NCBI RefSeq assembly: GCF_017591425.1
Contig: NW_024466409.1
Coordinates: forward strand, 682,001-746,000
Direction: 5' to 3'
DNA length: 64,000 nt
Source: Ochotona curzoniae
Lineage: Eukaryota > Chordata > Mammalia > Lagomorpha > Ochotonidae
How positions within the stretch are numbered: the stretch's first letter is position 1; each line of letters opens with the position of its first letter. Positions 44,833 to 56,744 of the stretch are shown piece after piece. The notes under the pieces are model-generated. The model saw nothing but the letters and a program-made list of their open reading frames with translations. It did not search any database and was not told the origin of the DNA. The position numbers and the translations under genes were made by a program.

Positions 44833-44990
44833 GTAAGTGCCTTTCAGAGAGAATTCACCTGTTGTGGTTGCTGATGCTGGGTTGGACATTGGGGGACACT
44901 TGGAGCAGACTCTTTCTGCAGGACAGATGCCCAAGGGGAGGGGTTCTGTCTGCAGGTGTCTGATATTCTGTCTCCTGGCCTTGCAGCACC

Positions 44991-46530
44991 ATGAAGCTCC
45001 TCACAGGCCTGTTCCTTTGCTCCTTGGTCCTGGCAGTCAGCAGCCACCCCTGGATCGACTTTGTGGGTGAGGCTATGAGAGGTAAGGTTGATGGAGGAAG
45101 GCCCACATCCTAAGGCTCAGCTGTGGTCCATCTGAGGGATACTGGGAATTCCCTGGCGAGCCTTTGGAACTGTGGTGTGCAAGGCCCTTCCACTGTGCCT
45201 GCACAGCCTGAGGGAGTGAGCCCAAATGTGGTCTTGGCATCAGGTTCCCAGTCTGTCTCCAGCAAAGGCAGACACATCTGAGAGCCATTGGCTTAAACCC
45301 AGCAGAGGGACATGAGAGGCCGCTAGGATGCAGGAGTGGTACCCAGGCTGTGATGATCCCAGCTGGAAGTCAGGAGAGCTTGTTCACTCTTTCACTCCTC
45401 CCCAAGTAGCTCCAGTATTTCTTTCTTCATTTTCAAATTGTATCATTCATTTCCTGAAAATCATAGTGACAGAGAAACTAGAAGATGCAGAGAGAGTCAT
45501 AGTGAGAGATAGAGAGAGAGAGAAAGACAGGAAGACAGAGTGTTGTCTCTTGTGTACTGGTTCACTCCCCAATGATGTCTGCAGCAGGGCATGGGCCAGG
45601 ATGCAGCCAGGAGCTGAAACTTGTAAGAGTTTCCCACATGGGTGGCATGTTCCATGTACATGAGCCATCTTTCCTTGCTCAGCAGGAAGCTGGATTGGAA
45701 ACATAATATCTGGAATGTGAACTTGCACTCCCATATCAGATGTAGGTGTCACAGGTATCAGGCTAACCTGTTGCCACAATGCCAGCCACTAGGGGTTGTC
45801 CATTCCTCATCTCAACGTGCACCTGATGTTCCTCTCCTCCTCAGGGTCCTGGGACATGTGGAGAGCCTACTCTGACATGAAAGAAGCCAATTTCATAAAT
45901 TCTGACAAGTACTTCCACGCTCGGGGGAACTATGACGCTGCCCAAAGAGGCCCTGGAGGAGTCTGGGCTGCTGAAGTGATCAGGTACCAGGGGTTGCTGG
46001 GAGGGCAGGGTCAGGGAGCAGAGCCTGAATGTCCTGCAGCAGAGGTGTGCTGTGCTTTGATCCCTGTTCACCCTTGCTCTGCTGACCTTCCGCTGCGGGT
46101 CTTGCTCAGGGTAGACTTTGGTGATGACCAGGGAAGATGGGCGAACCTACTTCCCAGAAGGGAACCAGGACCATGGAGCGATTCCCTGGTTTCCCTCCTT
46201 CTTTGCTGCTGCTCATCCAGCCCAAACATGCATGGGACTGAGCGGGACTGTCTGGCAGGGCCAGTGCTCTTGTTCCTCTAGCCTGGGCTGTCCCAGGCTC
46301 TTCTTGGAGCCCAGGCTTACCCAATGATATGGGGAAGTGACTGTGGCTCAGCAGGCTGCTGCTAATTGTCTTGCTGCTGCTTGGATTGCAGTGATGCCCG
46401 AGAAAATTTGCAGAAATTCCTGGGCCGAGGGGCAGAGGACACAGAGGCCGACCAGGCTGCCAACCGCTGGGGCCGCAGCGGCAAAGACCCCAATCACTTC
46501 CGACCCGAGGGACTGCCTGACAAGTACTGA
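44991..46530 (+). CDS. SAA1: serum amyloid A (acute-phase, SAA1/2 type), right copy, intact
   Basis: Secreted acute-phase HDL apolipoprotein. Coding exons are 44991-45081 (exon 2 from 44987), 45845-45983 (exon 3) and 46392-46530 (exon 4). The acceptors TTGCAG, CCTCAG and ATTGCAG and donors GTAAGG and GTACCA are all canonical and keep phase. The product is 122 residues: signal peptide 1-18, mature chain starting [13 protein letters not shown], core [13 protein letters not shown] and [20 protein letters not shown], and a C-terminal tail ending GLPDKY. It has no eight-residue insertion of the SAA4 or carnivore type. The mature N-terminus (proline at 2, tryptophan at 3, aspartate at 5) is less hydrophobic than the RSFFSFLGEAF form of human SAA1; this region drives HDL binding and amyloid nucleation. 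Divergently oriented to the left copy, as SAA1/SAA2 are in human; SAA1 is chosen by position next to HPS5. Confidence 0.94.
45470..45795 (-). mobile_element. C-type SINE in intron 2 of right SAA
   Basis: Counterpart of 29,282-29,640 with a shorter GAGAGATA tract. Confidence 0.8.
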
Positions 46531-46631
46531 GCAACCTGCTGTTAGCCCCATTGGCCCAGGACCCAGAGTGTTGAGTTCAACACCCTGTTGTGTCAAGAAG
46601 CTGGTGGAAGGAACATAACTGGTGTCTGTCT

Positions 46632-46637
46632 AATAAA
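46632..46637 (+). terminator. SAA1: polyadenylation signal of the right SAA gene
   Basis: AATAAA in TAATAAATGTTCAGGTGAC, 102 nt past the stop codon. Confidence 0.85.
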
Positions 46638-46739
46638 TGTTCAGGTGACTGAATGTGTTTTAATTGCATTTTTCTTCGTGGTGTGGTCTGACCGGCACAA
46701 AGGGCGATCAATGGGCATTATGATGAAGGTCAAGACTAG

Positions 46740-47350
46740 GCCTGTGTTTTGGCTGGGGAGATATCATCTCAGCTCCCCTGCCCACACACGCACACATTGT
46801 ATTTCCCCACTCATCCAGAAGAACCAGACCTGCTCTCCACTGGTCCCTTTTGTGGTATCCTTGCCTTTTGCAGGCCTCTTCCATGTGTAGGTCTTCTCCA
46901 TTGCTTCCAACTCTCTCTATCTCCTTTCTGCCTCCCAGTTTCTATCCTCAGTGTCTTCTGTAGATCCGGGGAGACACCCTGGAGAACTGGACTGTGGAAT
47001 CCTGTTTGCTTACTTCTCATTCTGCCATTCACTTCTCTGCAACTCCTACAAATCAAATAGTGATCAATTTCCTTCCATGCCAGCTCAGAAGCAGCTTCAA
47101 CACAATATCCCTCCCCTCTTTTCACAATGACTCAGGTGAAAGTTTCCAGGAGCCAGCTCTGTCAGGGAAAGTAGGCATTGTGACCACACCGTGAGCACCA
47201 GTCCAAAAACCTGTGCTACCCTGGAAATGCTGAGAGGTCTTGTGAGGAGCTAAGGGATCCTTCTGCATCCCTTGCCAAAGCAGAAACACCTGCAGCATGA
47301 TGCTTCCTATTAAATAAAAAAAGCCTGCTCATCGATAGAAATGTTTTGAT
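46740..47350. other. non-coding, nothing recognised
   Basis: Single-copy sequence beyond the right arm; no supported gene. Confidence 0.4.
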
Positions 47351-47352
47351 TT

Positions 47353-47706
47353 GGGCCCGGTGTGGTGGGCAACTGGCTAAGGTCCTCGCCTTGAACGCAC
47401 TTGGATCCAATATGAATTCCGGTTTAATCCCAGCGGCTCCACTTCCCATACAGCTCCCTGCTTGTGGCCTACAAAGGCAGTTGGGGATGGCCAATGTTTT
47501 GGGATCCTGTACCCGCATGGGAGACCTGGAGGAAGTTCCTGGCTCCTGGCTCTGGACTGGCACAGCATTGGCTCTGGATTGGCACAGCTTTGGGCCATTG
47601 TGGTCTCTTGGGGAGTGAATTATTGGATGCAAGTTCTTCCTCTGTCTCTCCTCCTCTCTGTATATCTGACTTTGCAATAAAGATAAGTATAATCTTCAAA
47701 AAAAGA
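47353..47706 (+). mobile_element. lagomorph C-type SINE
   Basis: GGGCCCGGTGTGGTGGGCAA start, AAGGTCCTCGCCTTGAACGC, tail GCAATAAAGATAAGTATAATC. Contains a small internal duplication of GGATTGGCACAGC. Confidence 0.9.
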
Positions 47707-47709
47707 AGT

Positions 47710-49440
47710 GATTTGATTTGGTTAAATCACAGATGTTGTATGTGACGCTGAATCATGAATTTCTGGTTAAACCAATTATCTGCTTTTCTAATACTACCAT
47801 TCTAAGGGACCTAAAGCATTAGTGGCTGGTGCGTGGACTATATTCAAGTATTACATCCAAAAATCATGTGCTGGCTTGTTTGTTTTCACAGTTACAGAAA
47901 CTTGGAAAACTGGCTTTCACCACTCTTACTTATCATCCATTCGCTTAGCCTTGCTTCATTTCTCTTCATTTCACAAAAATCAAGATCAATGGGTCTGTCA
48001 TCGTGAACATTCTCAAATCACCACTGCAGATCCCTTCCAACGTGGGGATAAGTCTCTGTACCACACTCGAGCTCAGCGTGCTGTGCACAGGTCTGGCTAG
48101 CCACTTACCAGCACTGCCCCCCGATTCCAGGGAGCGGCCCCTCTACCCTTCATACCCTCCAAGCCCCTGTCCTCCCGGACTCGGTCTTTGTCTATTAGAG
48201 TTCATGCCTTTTGATGGATGTGAATACAAATGGGAGCATCCCTACTTTGTATTCATGGTTTTTTTTTCTTCAGGAGAAAAGTATGCTCATCTTTCCTATA
48301 AGAGTTCTCTTTAATTTCACTTTCAATGCAAAAGTGCATGCAGCACTTTATTTATTTTCTTTGATCTCCATCTCTGCCCTTTGCCCATATTTTGATACTT
48401 AAGCTGGACCCAGTACACTTCTTTGCCAGTTGGGCATGTTCATCTTTGTCAGTAGAGGGCGCTAGATGGACAAGCAGGGAATGAAGCCGTCTGTTCTGGG
48501 TCTTGTGAGCTTTGCCTCGTCCTGGTTCCTGTGGGATAGATAACTCTTCTCATGGCAGGAGCCTGGTGGCACTCACTCTCAGGGTTCTTGTTGGTATTCC
48601 AAGGCTGGTGCAGCTTCCCAAGGAGTTCAGGGGCTGCCTACTCAGCTTCCCACAAAGCGCCTTTGTCCCAATATGAACAAATTCCCAGTGAATTGCACTG
48701 CACCCTTTTAGTGGGCACCTCACTGGGAGATTTCTGCACATCATCGCCTGTGGCCTGTGACATCCAGCAAAAGTCATCTGTGATGGCCACACACTTTCCA
48801 CCGTGGAGTATAAGAGGATAATGCTGAACACGTGCTGGCGTGGACCACACTGTGCCTCACCAAGGCAACCAAGAACAAGGATGATGGGGTGGAGGCTGCA
48901 GCCCCGAACCGTGAGCAGCGGGAGCATGCAGTCCTATGGCCAGTCTTGGACTGTCCTGTCAGCGCATGCTCAGCTTGGATGACTTCAAACTCCAATCACG
49001 TGTACCCTCCAGCCTTGGGGGGCAGGCTCGGACCCTGTGCACACTACCGGGGGACACCAGGTTGTTATTATATGCAATGAAGTCTCTGAGGAAGAGGAGA
49101 GCAAAGAGGAGAGGCTGAGGTTTGGCCCATCTTGCCTGCCAAAAAACAGGAGACAGGCCCAAACCCTGCTTGGTCAGCTAGCTGCCTGCTACCTGTACCA
49201 ATCACATACCATGTTCCAGGCCTAGCTTCTTCTCCATGGCAGCAGGAGCAGGGGCTGGGTGACAAGGATATGCCAGTGTGAGGAGCAAAGGGGGCTGCTC
49301 CTCCACAGGATCCTGACACCTGGCACTGCCCCATGCCTGGCACTTACCTTATCTTCAGGGGAAGAGGAATTCCAATCTTCTGACCTCATCCTATCACCTC
49401 CCTCAGTGTCCTATTTATTATGTAGTAAGAATAAATAAAT
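47710..49440. other. SAA1-HPS5 intergenic sequence
   Basis: No supported gene. Short frames near 48.8-49.2 kb lack conserved motifs. Contains the CTCF-like motif at 48.45 kb. Confidence 0.4.
48449..48466 (+). promoter_or_regulatory. CTCF-like motif
   Basis: TCAGTAGAGGGCGCTAGA matches the CTCF core (C-A-G-Y-A-G-R-G-G-G-C-G-C-Y-A) almost fully. It lies between the inducible SAA genes and HPS5. Occupancy is inferred. Confidence 0.55.
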
Positions 49441-49442
49441 CT

Positions 49443-49779
49443 TGGGCCCGGCAGCGTGGCCTAGTGTCTTAAGTCCTCGCCTTGAACACACTGGGATCCC
49501 ATATGGACGCCAGTTCTAATCCCCGCAGCTCCACTTCCCTTCCAGCTCCCTGCTTGTGGCCTAGAAAGGCAGTCAGGGATGGCCCAAAGCCTTGGGACCC
49601 TGCACCCACGTGGGATACCCGGAAGTTCCTGGCTCCTGGCTCCGGATCGGCACAGCACCAGCCATTGCAGTCACTTGGGGAGTGAATCATTGGATGGAGG
49701 ATCTTCCTCTCTGTTTCTCCTCCTCTCTGTATATCTGACTTTGTAATAAAAATAAATAAATCTTTTTTAAAAAAAAGAA
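49443..49779 (+). mobile_element. young C-type SINE with target-site duplication
   Basis: GGGCCCGGCAGCGTGGCCTA start. AAGAATAAATAAAT occurs both before the element (49,428) and after its A tail (49,776). Confidence 0.93.
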
Positions 49780-49794
49780 TAAATAAATTTTTTA

Positions 49795-50155
49795 AAAGAA
49801 AAAAAGCGGTTGGACTTGCTTGAGATGGATTAAGGTCCACGAGGAACTCACCGTAGTGGTGGCTGGAAGAAGTGAGGGGTCACAGGGGGAGGAAATGAAA
49901 CAGTGAATAAGCTGGGTTGAATGCACAAGGCAGTACAGGGCTTTTCCAAAAGGCGTGGGTAGTGCAGGCCACCCTGAGGCATGGACTCAGCAAGCTGACC
50001 AGGGAATGAAGGGCCTGGCAGACTGGCTGTAACTTAGACTGAAAGAGAAAAGAGTAAAACACATCCCTTTGCCAAGAGCTGGAGAGAGGTGGGAGGGGCC
50101 AGCTGAGGAAGATGGGGCATTGCAAGATATCACAGACTTATGTAATGAATGGACT
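49795..50155. other. non-coding, nothing recognised
   Basis: No supported gene or repeat. Confidence 0.4.
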
Positions 50156-50159
50156 ATAA

Positions 50160-51975
50160 ATGTTTTTTACATATATTTTTAATCTTATTTTTAATTGTTT
50201 ACATGTTTGAGGACGCACGCTGTGTGGGCCTCCGATTGGGGCGGAGAGGGTTGTGGTATGGAGAAAGGTGGATGGGACATACATTTTGATTTTTTTTTTC
50301 TACTGTGTCCACAGGAAGAGAAGGCAAGAGGCCCATGCACTACTTGCCGTCAAACTACATCAGCATCCAGGGATGGCAGATAGTCATTTAATGATGCTTT
50401 AGAGATCCAGGTGCAGGTGAGAGTGTTCCAAGGGTATGTATATGGTTTTGATAGTTCTGAAATGTTGTCAGCTTTGTTGCACTAGAATTGAGAAAATCTT
50501 TAAGGTCTATTAGTCGACCAAGTCCACCTTAGTGTATCCCCAGGCCAAGACATGTGCTGCCAAAGCTTGGCAGAGAGCATGGTCCAGCCTCCTCTGCGTT
50601 CCATCTTCTGTGACGTCCCCTGCTAGCCTAGAAGAGTTGGTAATCGGATCCCCTGTGTGCATCTGAACACGCTGTCTACATCACAGGCATCAACAACTGA
50701 GGAGGCTCAGTCTCAACACATGCAGTCCGAGGTTGGGCCACATTTCTTGTGATTTTCCCTGTGGCCAGGGTTTGGATTCAGTGATCTAGCTGGGAAGTCT
50801 ACCAAGAAACCTCACCTGGGGTGATCTCAGACTTGACTCTGTGCCAGCCAGTGCAGGGTCGGGTGCAGTCCGTCACCTGCACCAGCTGATAAACATACTG
50901 GTAGATGTAGCTGCCTGCTCAGTTCCACCTCCCGCCCCAGCTCTCACATGAACTGCTAAGTGCTGTGGTTTAGCCCACCCCAGCTTGCCACATATCAGCA
51001 GTTTAGTCAGGGCCACCCTCAACAGACCCCTAAAACATCTGCCCTCTGATCCAGTTCTATCATGTTCTGATGGGTGCTGCAACCCAGCCTGATGTGGCTC
51101 ACCCCCTGCTCTGACACTCTGGGTGGGTAATGTGGTCTAACCCAGCCATGCATGTCCACCAGGCCCAGCTTTTGCATGTGCCAGAGGACAGCAAGTGATG
51201 CTATTTAGCCCAGCCTAGATCTCCCATGTGGGTGGGTGCCATAACCTCTAGTTTTCTCCCACCAAACTGTTCTGACTCAGCTTCCTCGCCCACCTATGAG
51301 TGTAGTGGCCGCGGCTATGCAAGACCCCAGAAATAATTCCTCCCCTGTCAAACATGCCCTCCCCTCAGAAGCCCCCATTCCAATTTCTCCCCAGAGAATG
51401 TAGCCTCTTGCTTGGACATTGGGATGGCATGTCCCAGTTCTGTGTTCCTTCTCTTCCCCAGATATCTTTTAAAAAAGAAAAATAGGGACTGATACAGTAG
51501 CCTAGTGGCTAAAGTCCTCGCCTTGCACACACTGCTATCCTATATGGACACCGCTTCTAATTCCAGTGACCCTGCTTCCCATCCAGCTCCCTGCTTGTGG
51601 CCTGGGAAAGCAGTCAAGGACAGCCCAAAGCCTTGGGATCCTGCACCTTGCATGGGAGACCTGGAAGAGGCTCCTGGCTCCTGGCTTCTGATCGGTTCTG
51701 CTCTGGCCATTGTAGCCAAAGTGAATCAACGAATGGAAAATCTTCCTCTCTGTCTCTCCTCTTCTCTGTATATCTGACTTTCCAATAAAAATAAATAAAA
51801 CTTTAAAAAAGAAAAAATTGAATAGGCAACTATGCTGGCAAACTGATGTAATCAATACAAATTTGGCATTAACCAGGTCCAGAATGCCTGCCAGCCTTGG
51901 CTGCTTTTCTCCTAGCAGTGGAACACTTGCCTAGGTATAATACAACCTATACAGCTGGAGTTGGACCATGTGTCT
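50160..51975 (-). mobile_element. family B poly(A)-ended element, copy B2, split by a SINE
   Basis: Aligns with B1 (10.46-12.39 kb): TGTGTGGGCCTCCGATTGGG, TGAGAAAATCTTTAAGGTCT, CAAGAAACCTCACCTGGGGT and GCATTAACCAGGTCCAGAAT are in the same order. Interrupted by the SINE at 51,484-51,807. Confidence 0.65.
51484..51807 (+). mobile_element. C-type SINE nested in copy B2
   Basis: CTAGTGGCTAAAGTCCTCGCC, CAATAAAAATAAATAAAACTTT; flanked by AAAAAAGAAAAA. Confidence 0.9.
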
Positions 51976-51979
51976 TGTG

Positions 51980-52680
51980 GTGCCACACAGATGACCCTCA
52001 CAGGGCACAGGACACTGAGGAAATCTAGAAGTGCCCTGGGGCTCCCGGAGGTCTAGGGACATGGTGGCATTCTTAGCAGCAACATTCTGTTACATACTTT
52101 TTAATGTTTTGGTCAATAGAAAAGCACTTTGTGAGAATCTGGGGGAAAATTATGATAATATGATGACTGTTAGGATCAGCAGTTCAAGGAACACATGAAT
52201 CCTGTGAGGGAGATAACACTAACAGGGACAGTGGACAGCAACTTTGTTGTTGGTTGGTTTGGTCTCAGGATTCCCAGCAGAGCTGTGGTGAGCCGGGCTG
52301 CATGGCACAGACTGTACCAGAAGACTGAGAAGTCTTCTTCCTAGTGCCAAACCCCATCTCCACCCTCCCCGCCCCCAGACTGGAAAGGCCAGGGACCTTG
52401 CAGGAGGGGAGCCAGGAAATGCGTGTGCTTGTGACCCAACTGGAGCCAACTTCACACTGGACACTGCCATAACAGGGTTTTTCCAACATTACTTAAGGCT
52501 AAAGAAAAATGACAACAGAACCAATTGTGAGACGTGCCCTTCCCACTTCCTTCAATCAGGGTAAGGCTAAATTGTTGTAGCAAAGATTACTTATCCTAAC
52601 TACAAAACTTAAGGAACACAAGCCAACTACACTTCATCTAGCAGTTTTTGGCAAAATATTTCAGCTGCTAGGGCTTCTGC
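51980..52680. other. non-coding, nothing recognised
   Basis: No supported gene or repeat. Confidence 0.4.
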
Positions 52681-52682
52681 TT

Positions 52683-52994
52683 ATTTTTTAAGATTTATTT
52701 ATTTTTATTTGAAAGGCAGGTTCACAGAGAGGAGAGACAGAGAGGGAAAGATCTTCCATCCACTGGTTCACTCCCCAAATGACTGAGCCACCCTGAAGCT
52801 GGGAGCCAGGAGCCTCTTTTGGGCCTCCCACACAGGTTTAGGGTTCCAAGAACTTGGGCCTTCCTCTGCTGCTTTCCCAGGCCACAGAGAACTGGATTGG
52901 AAGTAGAGCATCTGGGAATGGAAGTGGTGCCCATATGAGATGCTGCTACTTGAAGGTGGAGGATTCGCCTGTTGCGCTATGGCACCAGCCCTCA
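52683..52994 (-). mobile_element. lagomorph C-type SINE
   Basis: Reverse orientation, TTTTTTAAGATTTATTTATT to TTGCGCTATGGCACCAGCCC. Confidence 0.92.
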
Positions 52995-52999
52995 GGCTC

Positions 53000-54195
53000 C
53001 TGCCTCTTACTTTTTCAGGTTCCTTCCAAGTTGTTTCTGGGTCACACTATGAACTGAGCCTGGCTTCTCAAAGACAGAAACAGCAATATCACTTGGGACC
53101 TTGTACAAAATGCAAAAAATCTCAGACTAGACCCTAGATTGGCTGTGGCAGTAGCTTGTAATACAAACCAACCAACAAACCAAAAGGAGGGTGGACAAAG
53201 ATCCTTGTCCAGAAATGAAGATTTTTCAAGGCAGTGGAAGCAGAACATGAAACCAAGTACAGGCTTCCAAGCCTCTTGAGCAACTGCACAGGCCCCAGAC
53301 CTCTCAAGCTTACCCGGAAGTCACACGGTCCAGGAGTTAGAAGCACTGACACAAGAACAGGTGCTTGGCCTAGCAGCCAAGATGCCGCTCGGGATGCCCC
53401 CATTCCATTAAGAAAATGTTCACTGGAAGAGCAGCAGTGGTGATGGCTCAAGTGTTCAGTCCTGCCATCCACGTGGGAGCACTGGATTGAGTTCTCGGCT
53501 CCTGCCTGTAGCCTGGCCCCATCGTGGGCATTTAGAGAGTGAACAAGTGGATGGGACCTTGTTCTCTCTGCCTCTCATATCAATCAGTAAATCATAGATA
53601 CTGTGTTAACAAATTCAAGTTATGTCCTAGTAATATCGGATATAAACAATACCTACATCTCTAGAGGAATTTATTAGCTTGGAATAAAGTTACTAATCAC
53701 CTCGGTGAGGTAGAAACTGGAAGTCTGGGAGACGGTGCCCGTGTTCATGGCAGTACTGAACCCTCTAGGGAAGATTTACCAAACAAGAAGTTTCCATTTC
53801 TCTGTGTTCCTCCATGTGCTGCTGGGCCAGGGTTGACTGGAAGCCACAGGCTCCTCCAGCTGAGCTGTGCTGTGTTACAGAGGAAGTTCAGTGCTCTCAG
53901 AGTTCCAGTTAATAAAAAGCTGCTTTTAGCTGTGACTTGTTGCAGTACAGTTCCTGTAAAACTTGCAGGGGTGAGCCCCAGCAGCGCAGGGCCAGCAGAA
54001 GTGGGGGGGATGGAAGGTCTCAGCAGTTGGGCCCTGGGTGAAAAATCACGTCAAGGTTGAGCAAGATTTAACTAGCAAGAGCAGCACACAGAATGCATCC
54101 AAAAGGCAGAGAATCTAGCATGAGGGATAAATTGGGGATCCGAAAGTGAGAAAAACACTCGAGAAACAAGTCAGAGAGGGCCTTAAAAGGAAAGC
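53000..54195. other. non-coding; possible old SINE at 53.43-53.60 kb
   Basis: No supported gene. The GTGATGGCTCAAGTGTTCAG to GGGCATTTAGAGAGTGAAC stretch looks like a heavily diverged SINE. Confidence 0.35.
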
Positions 54196-54199
54196 TCAA

Positions 54200-54517
54200 G
54201 GAGCTGGCATCATGGTGCAATGCGTTAAGTCACTGCTTGCAAAGCCGACAGCCACTATCCAAGCATTCAAGCACAGGTTCAAGTCTTGGCTGCTGTGCTT
54301 CTGAGCCAGCTCTCCATTGGGGCACTTGGAAAAGCAGAGGAAGATGGGCCCTCCGCCACACACATGGGAGATCCAGATGGAGCTTCAGGCTCCAGCTTGG
54401 GCCTGGCCCAGACTCGCCTGCTGTGATCATTTGGGGGCACGAACTTCGTATGCAAGATTTCCATCTCTCCTGCTTCCCTGTGCCTTTCAACTAGATACAT
54501 TTAAATAATAAAAGGGA
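54200..54517 (+). mobile_element. lagomorph C-type SINE, old copy
   Basis: GGAGCTGGCATCATGGTGCA start, TTCAAGTCTTGGCTGCTGTG, tail TTTAAATAATAAAAGG. Confidence 0.82.
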
Positions 54518-54519
54518 GA

Positions 54520-54985
54520 GAGAGAAGTTCACGGTTTTGGACTTGACTCTGAGAGCAAACGGAGCCGCAGGAAGTTCTCATCGGAAGTGGTGTGACTAAG
54601 GCTATCCCTCCAGGACACAGGTTCTGGCAGGGGACCTGCAATTACTTTGCCATGACACCAAAAAAATGCAGTCTCCTCGGAGGCCGCAGTCTACTGTGAA
54701 CTAGGATAAGGCTATTATCTAAAGCCAGAGACAAGGTGGGGGAGTCAGCAGCAAGGTTAAAGTAGGCCATCGATCCTCAGCTCGGGATGGGATCCTTGGC
54801 ATGTGTATTTTTAACAAGCCACTGCGGAGTTTTCATGAGTACAGGTTTATGAGTTGGGTGAGACTCAAGGTCACGTGCACATCAATGTGCAGACTGATTA
54901 GTGGCAGTGGAGGCAAAGGTGATGTCCTTGTCTGGGTGTGAAGACAGAAAGGTCATTGAATTGCTGCAATTGTCTAGGAAAGAAG
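54520..54985. other. non-coding, nothing recognised
   Basis: No supported gene. Confidence 0.4.
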
Positions 54986-54989
54986 TGAT

Positions 54990-55425
54990 GGGGGCCAGCG
55001 CCATGGCTCAATAAGCTAATCTACTCTGCAGTGCCAGCATCCCATATGGGCACTAACTTGTGACCTGGCTGCTCCACGCCCCATCCAGCTCCCTGCTCCT
55101 GGCCTGGGAAAGGAGTAGAAGATGGCTCAAGTCACTGGGCCTCTGCACCCATGTGTGAGACTCAGAAGAGGGTCCTGGCTCCTGACTTCAAACTGACTAA
55201 GCTCCGATCGCCACAGCCCTGTGACAAGTGAAACGGCAGATGACCTTCTCTCTCTGTCGCTCCTTCTTTCTGTAAGCCTGCTTTTCAAATAAAAATAAAC
55301 AAATTGTACCATAAAATTTAAAATTAAAAATAAAAAAATTTTTAAAAGACCCTATGGAATTGGATCATAAAAATCAAAATAAAATAAAATAAAAATTAAA
55401 AAATAAATCTTTAAAAAAAAAAGTC
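54990..55425 (+). mobile_element. lagomorph C-type SINE with A-rich extension
   Basis: GGGGGCCAGCGCCATGGCTC start, tail CAAATAAAAATAAACAAATTG at 55,305, then about 110 bp of AAAT/AAAATAAAA low-complexity sequence ending in AATCTTTAAAAAAAA. Confidence 0.85.
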
Positions 55426-55429
55426 ATGA

Positions 55430-56744
55430 CCTAGCAATAGAGACTGGGGCAGGGATCTCCAATGAAAAAGCCAATCATCAGAGAACCGACTTACCTAGCA
55501 ATTTGAAGGGTAAAGGAGGGGGAAGACGCAAGGATGGCAAGGTCCAGAGCCTTGACCAGGACACATACAAGGAAATGGCTGACTTCAGTTTTGGTCCTCC
55601 TGCTCTGACTAGCTCATATGAATCCAACCTCCCCAGGTGAGGCAGAGACATTCCACACCTCCCAAACAGGAGCTCGCATTGTGACCTGTTCACTACGTCA
55701 CAGGCTCTGTGCCCTACACTCTGGCTTCATTTGCTCCTTAGCTGGCAGTGGAAAGACACTGTGCCACGGGCTTCACATTCAGAGAGCCACCCAGAGCGAG
55801 TGCTACTATTATCATGTTCCACAAGAGCAAGCAACCGCTCCGAGGAAAACACCTCCTTGCTCAAGCACATTTAGTAAAAGGGAGCAGATTTTCAGATCCT
55901 TGGCTGTCAGCCTGCGAACACTAGCTCTCGGTCACCCTGCTGCCCGGCAGCTCGGTTACCCAAAGTTCACACCCCAAGAACAGCAAGGGAGGCGCACCCA
56001 TGAGTCACAGTGGGCCTGGAAGTTTGCAGCAACTGAAAGAGACAAATTCTACTTGAAAACACCACCTACTGGCCAAACTATACAAACTACAATGTCGGAT
56101 TTCAGGGGATTTTTCAGTTTGTTTGAGTTGGAAAAGAAATTCAAGTCATACTTTTGCTTCTTACGCAAGGAATTCCTCTGTGTACCCTGTGGCAAATGAG
56201 GATTACCGTGCTCTGAGAATGTCTTTCAGGAAATGCTTGCACAACGCTGCCAGCCCTTGCTGTCTGCTTGCCCTGATTTTTTCCCCCTTTGGATCCTCTT
56301 TGCATAAGACTCAAAGGTGATAGTGAAAGAAGAGCTCTAACACTCTATCTTGACCTAAATTCACGTTCACAAAAACAAAGTTCAGTACAGCCCAAGCCTG
56401 GCTGACCCGAGCAGGAAGGCCACACACACTTCCCAAAATTCTACACAGCTCTGCAAAGCCTCCTTTCCGGAAAATCTCTTCAACCCCTTGGTCACATCAT
56501 ATCCTGGTGCCACTTGTTAAGTATGAGCACAGCTTGTGTTCACATCCTCTATATAAGAAAGTAAATCCAGCTCCATGCCTGCCCCACAGTGAGTTCATCC
56601 CACGTCTTCCTGCACACTGCCCACATCTACATTTATTCCAAAGAAAACTTTCATCAGACTTTACATTCAGTTTGAAAATAACGTATAACATGCTATGTTG
56701 AAGTTTATGAGCCTGACGGGTGACAGTCCAGGTACATCGCTTAA
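55430..56744. other. downstream of HPS5, non-coding
   Basis: Contains an open frame of 193 codons at 55,618-56,199 (+) with no recognisable domain; treated as chance. Confidence 0.4.

Larger units (their letters stand above)
38173..46734. repeat. right arm of the large SAA inverted repeat
   Basis: Reverse complement of 28,336-33,657, lengthened by a 2,953-bp retroelement and by extra SINEs at about 38.9-39.6 kb. Carries the complete plus-strand SAA gene. Confidence 0.95.

Noticed and set aside
48552..49225. Possible processed pseudogene between SAA1 and HPS5
   Set aside because: Several short frames but no recognisable protein, poly(A) tract or duplication.
55618..56199. 193-codon open frame on the plus strand
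   Set aside because: No recognisable domain, mixed composition, and no promoter or splice context; lies just downstream of HPS5 on the opposite strand.
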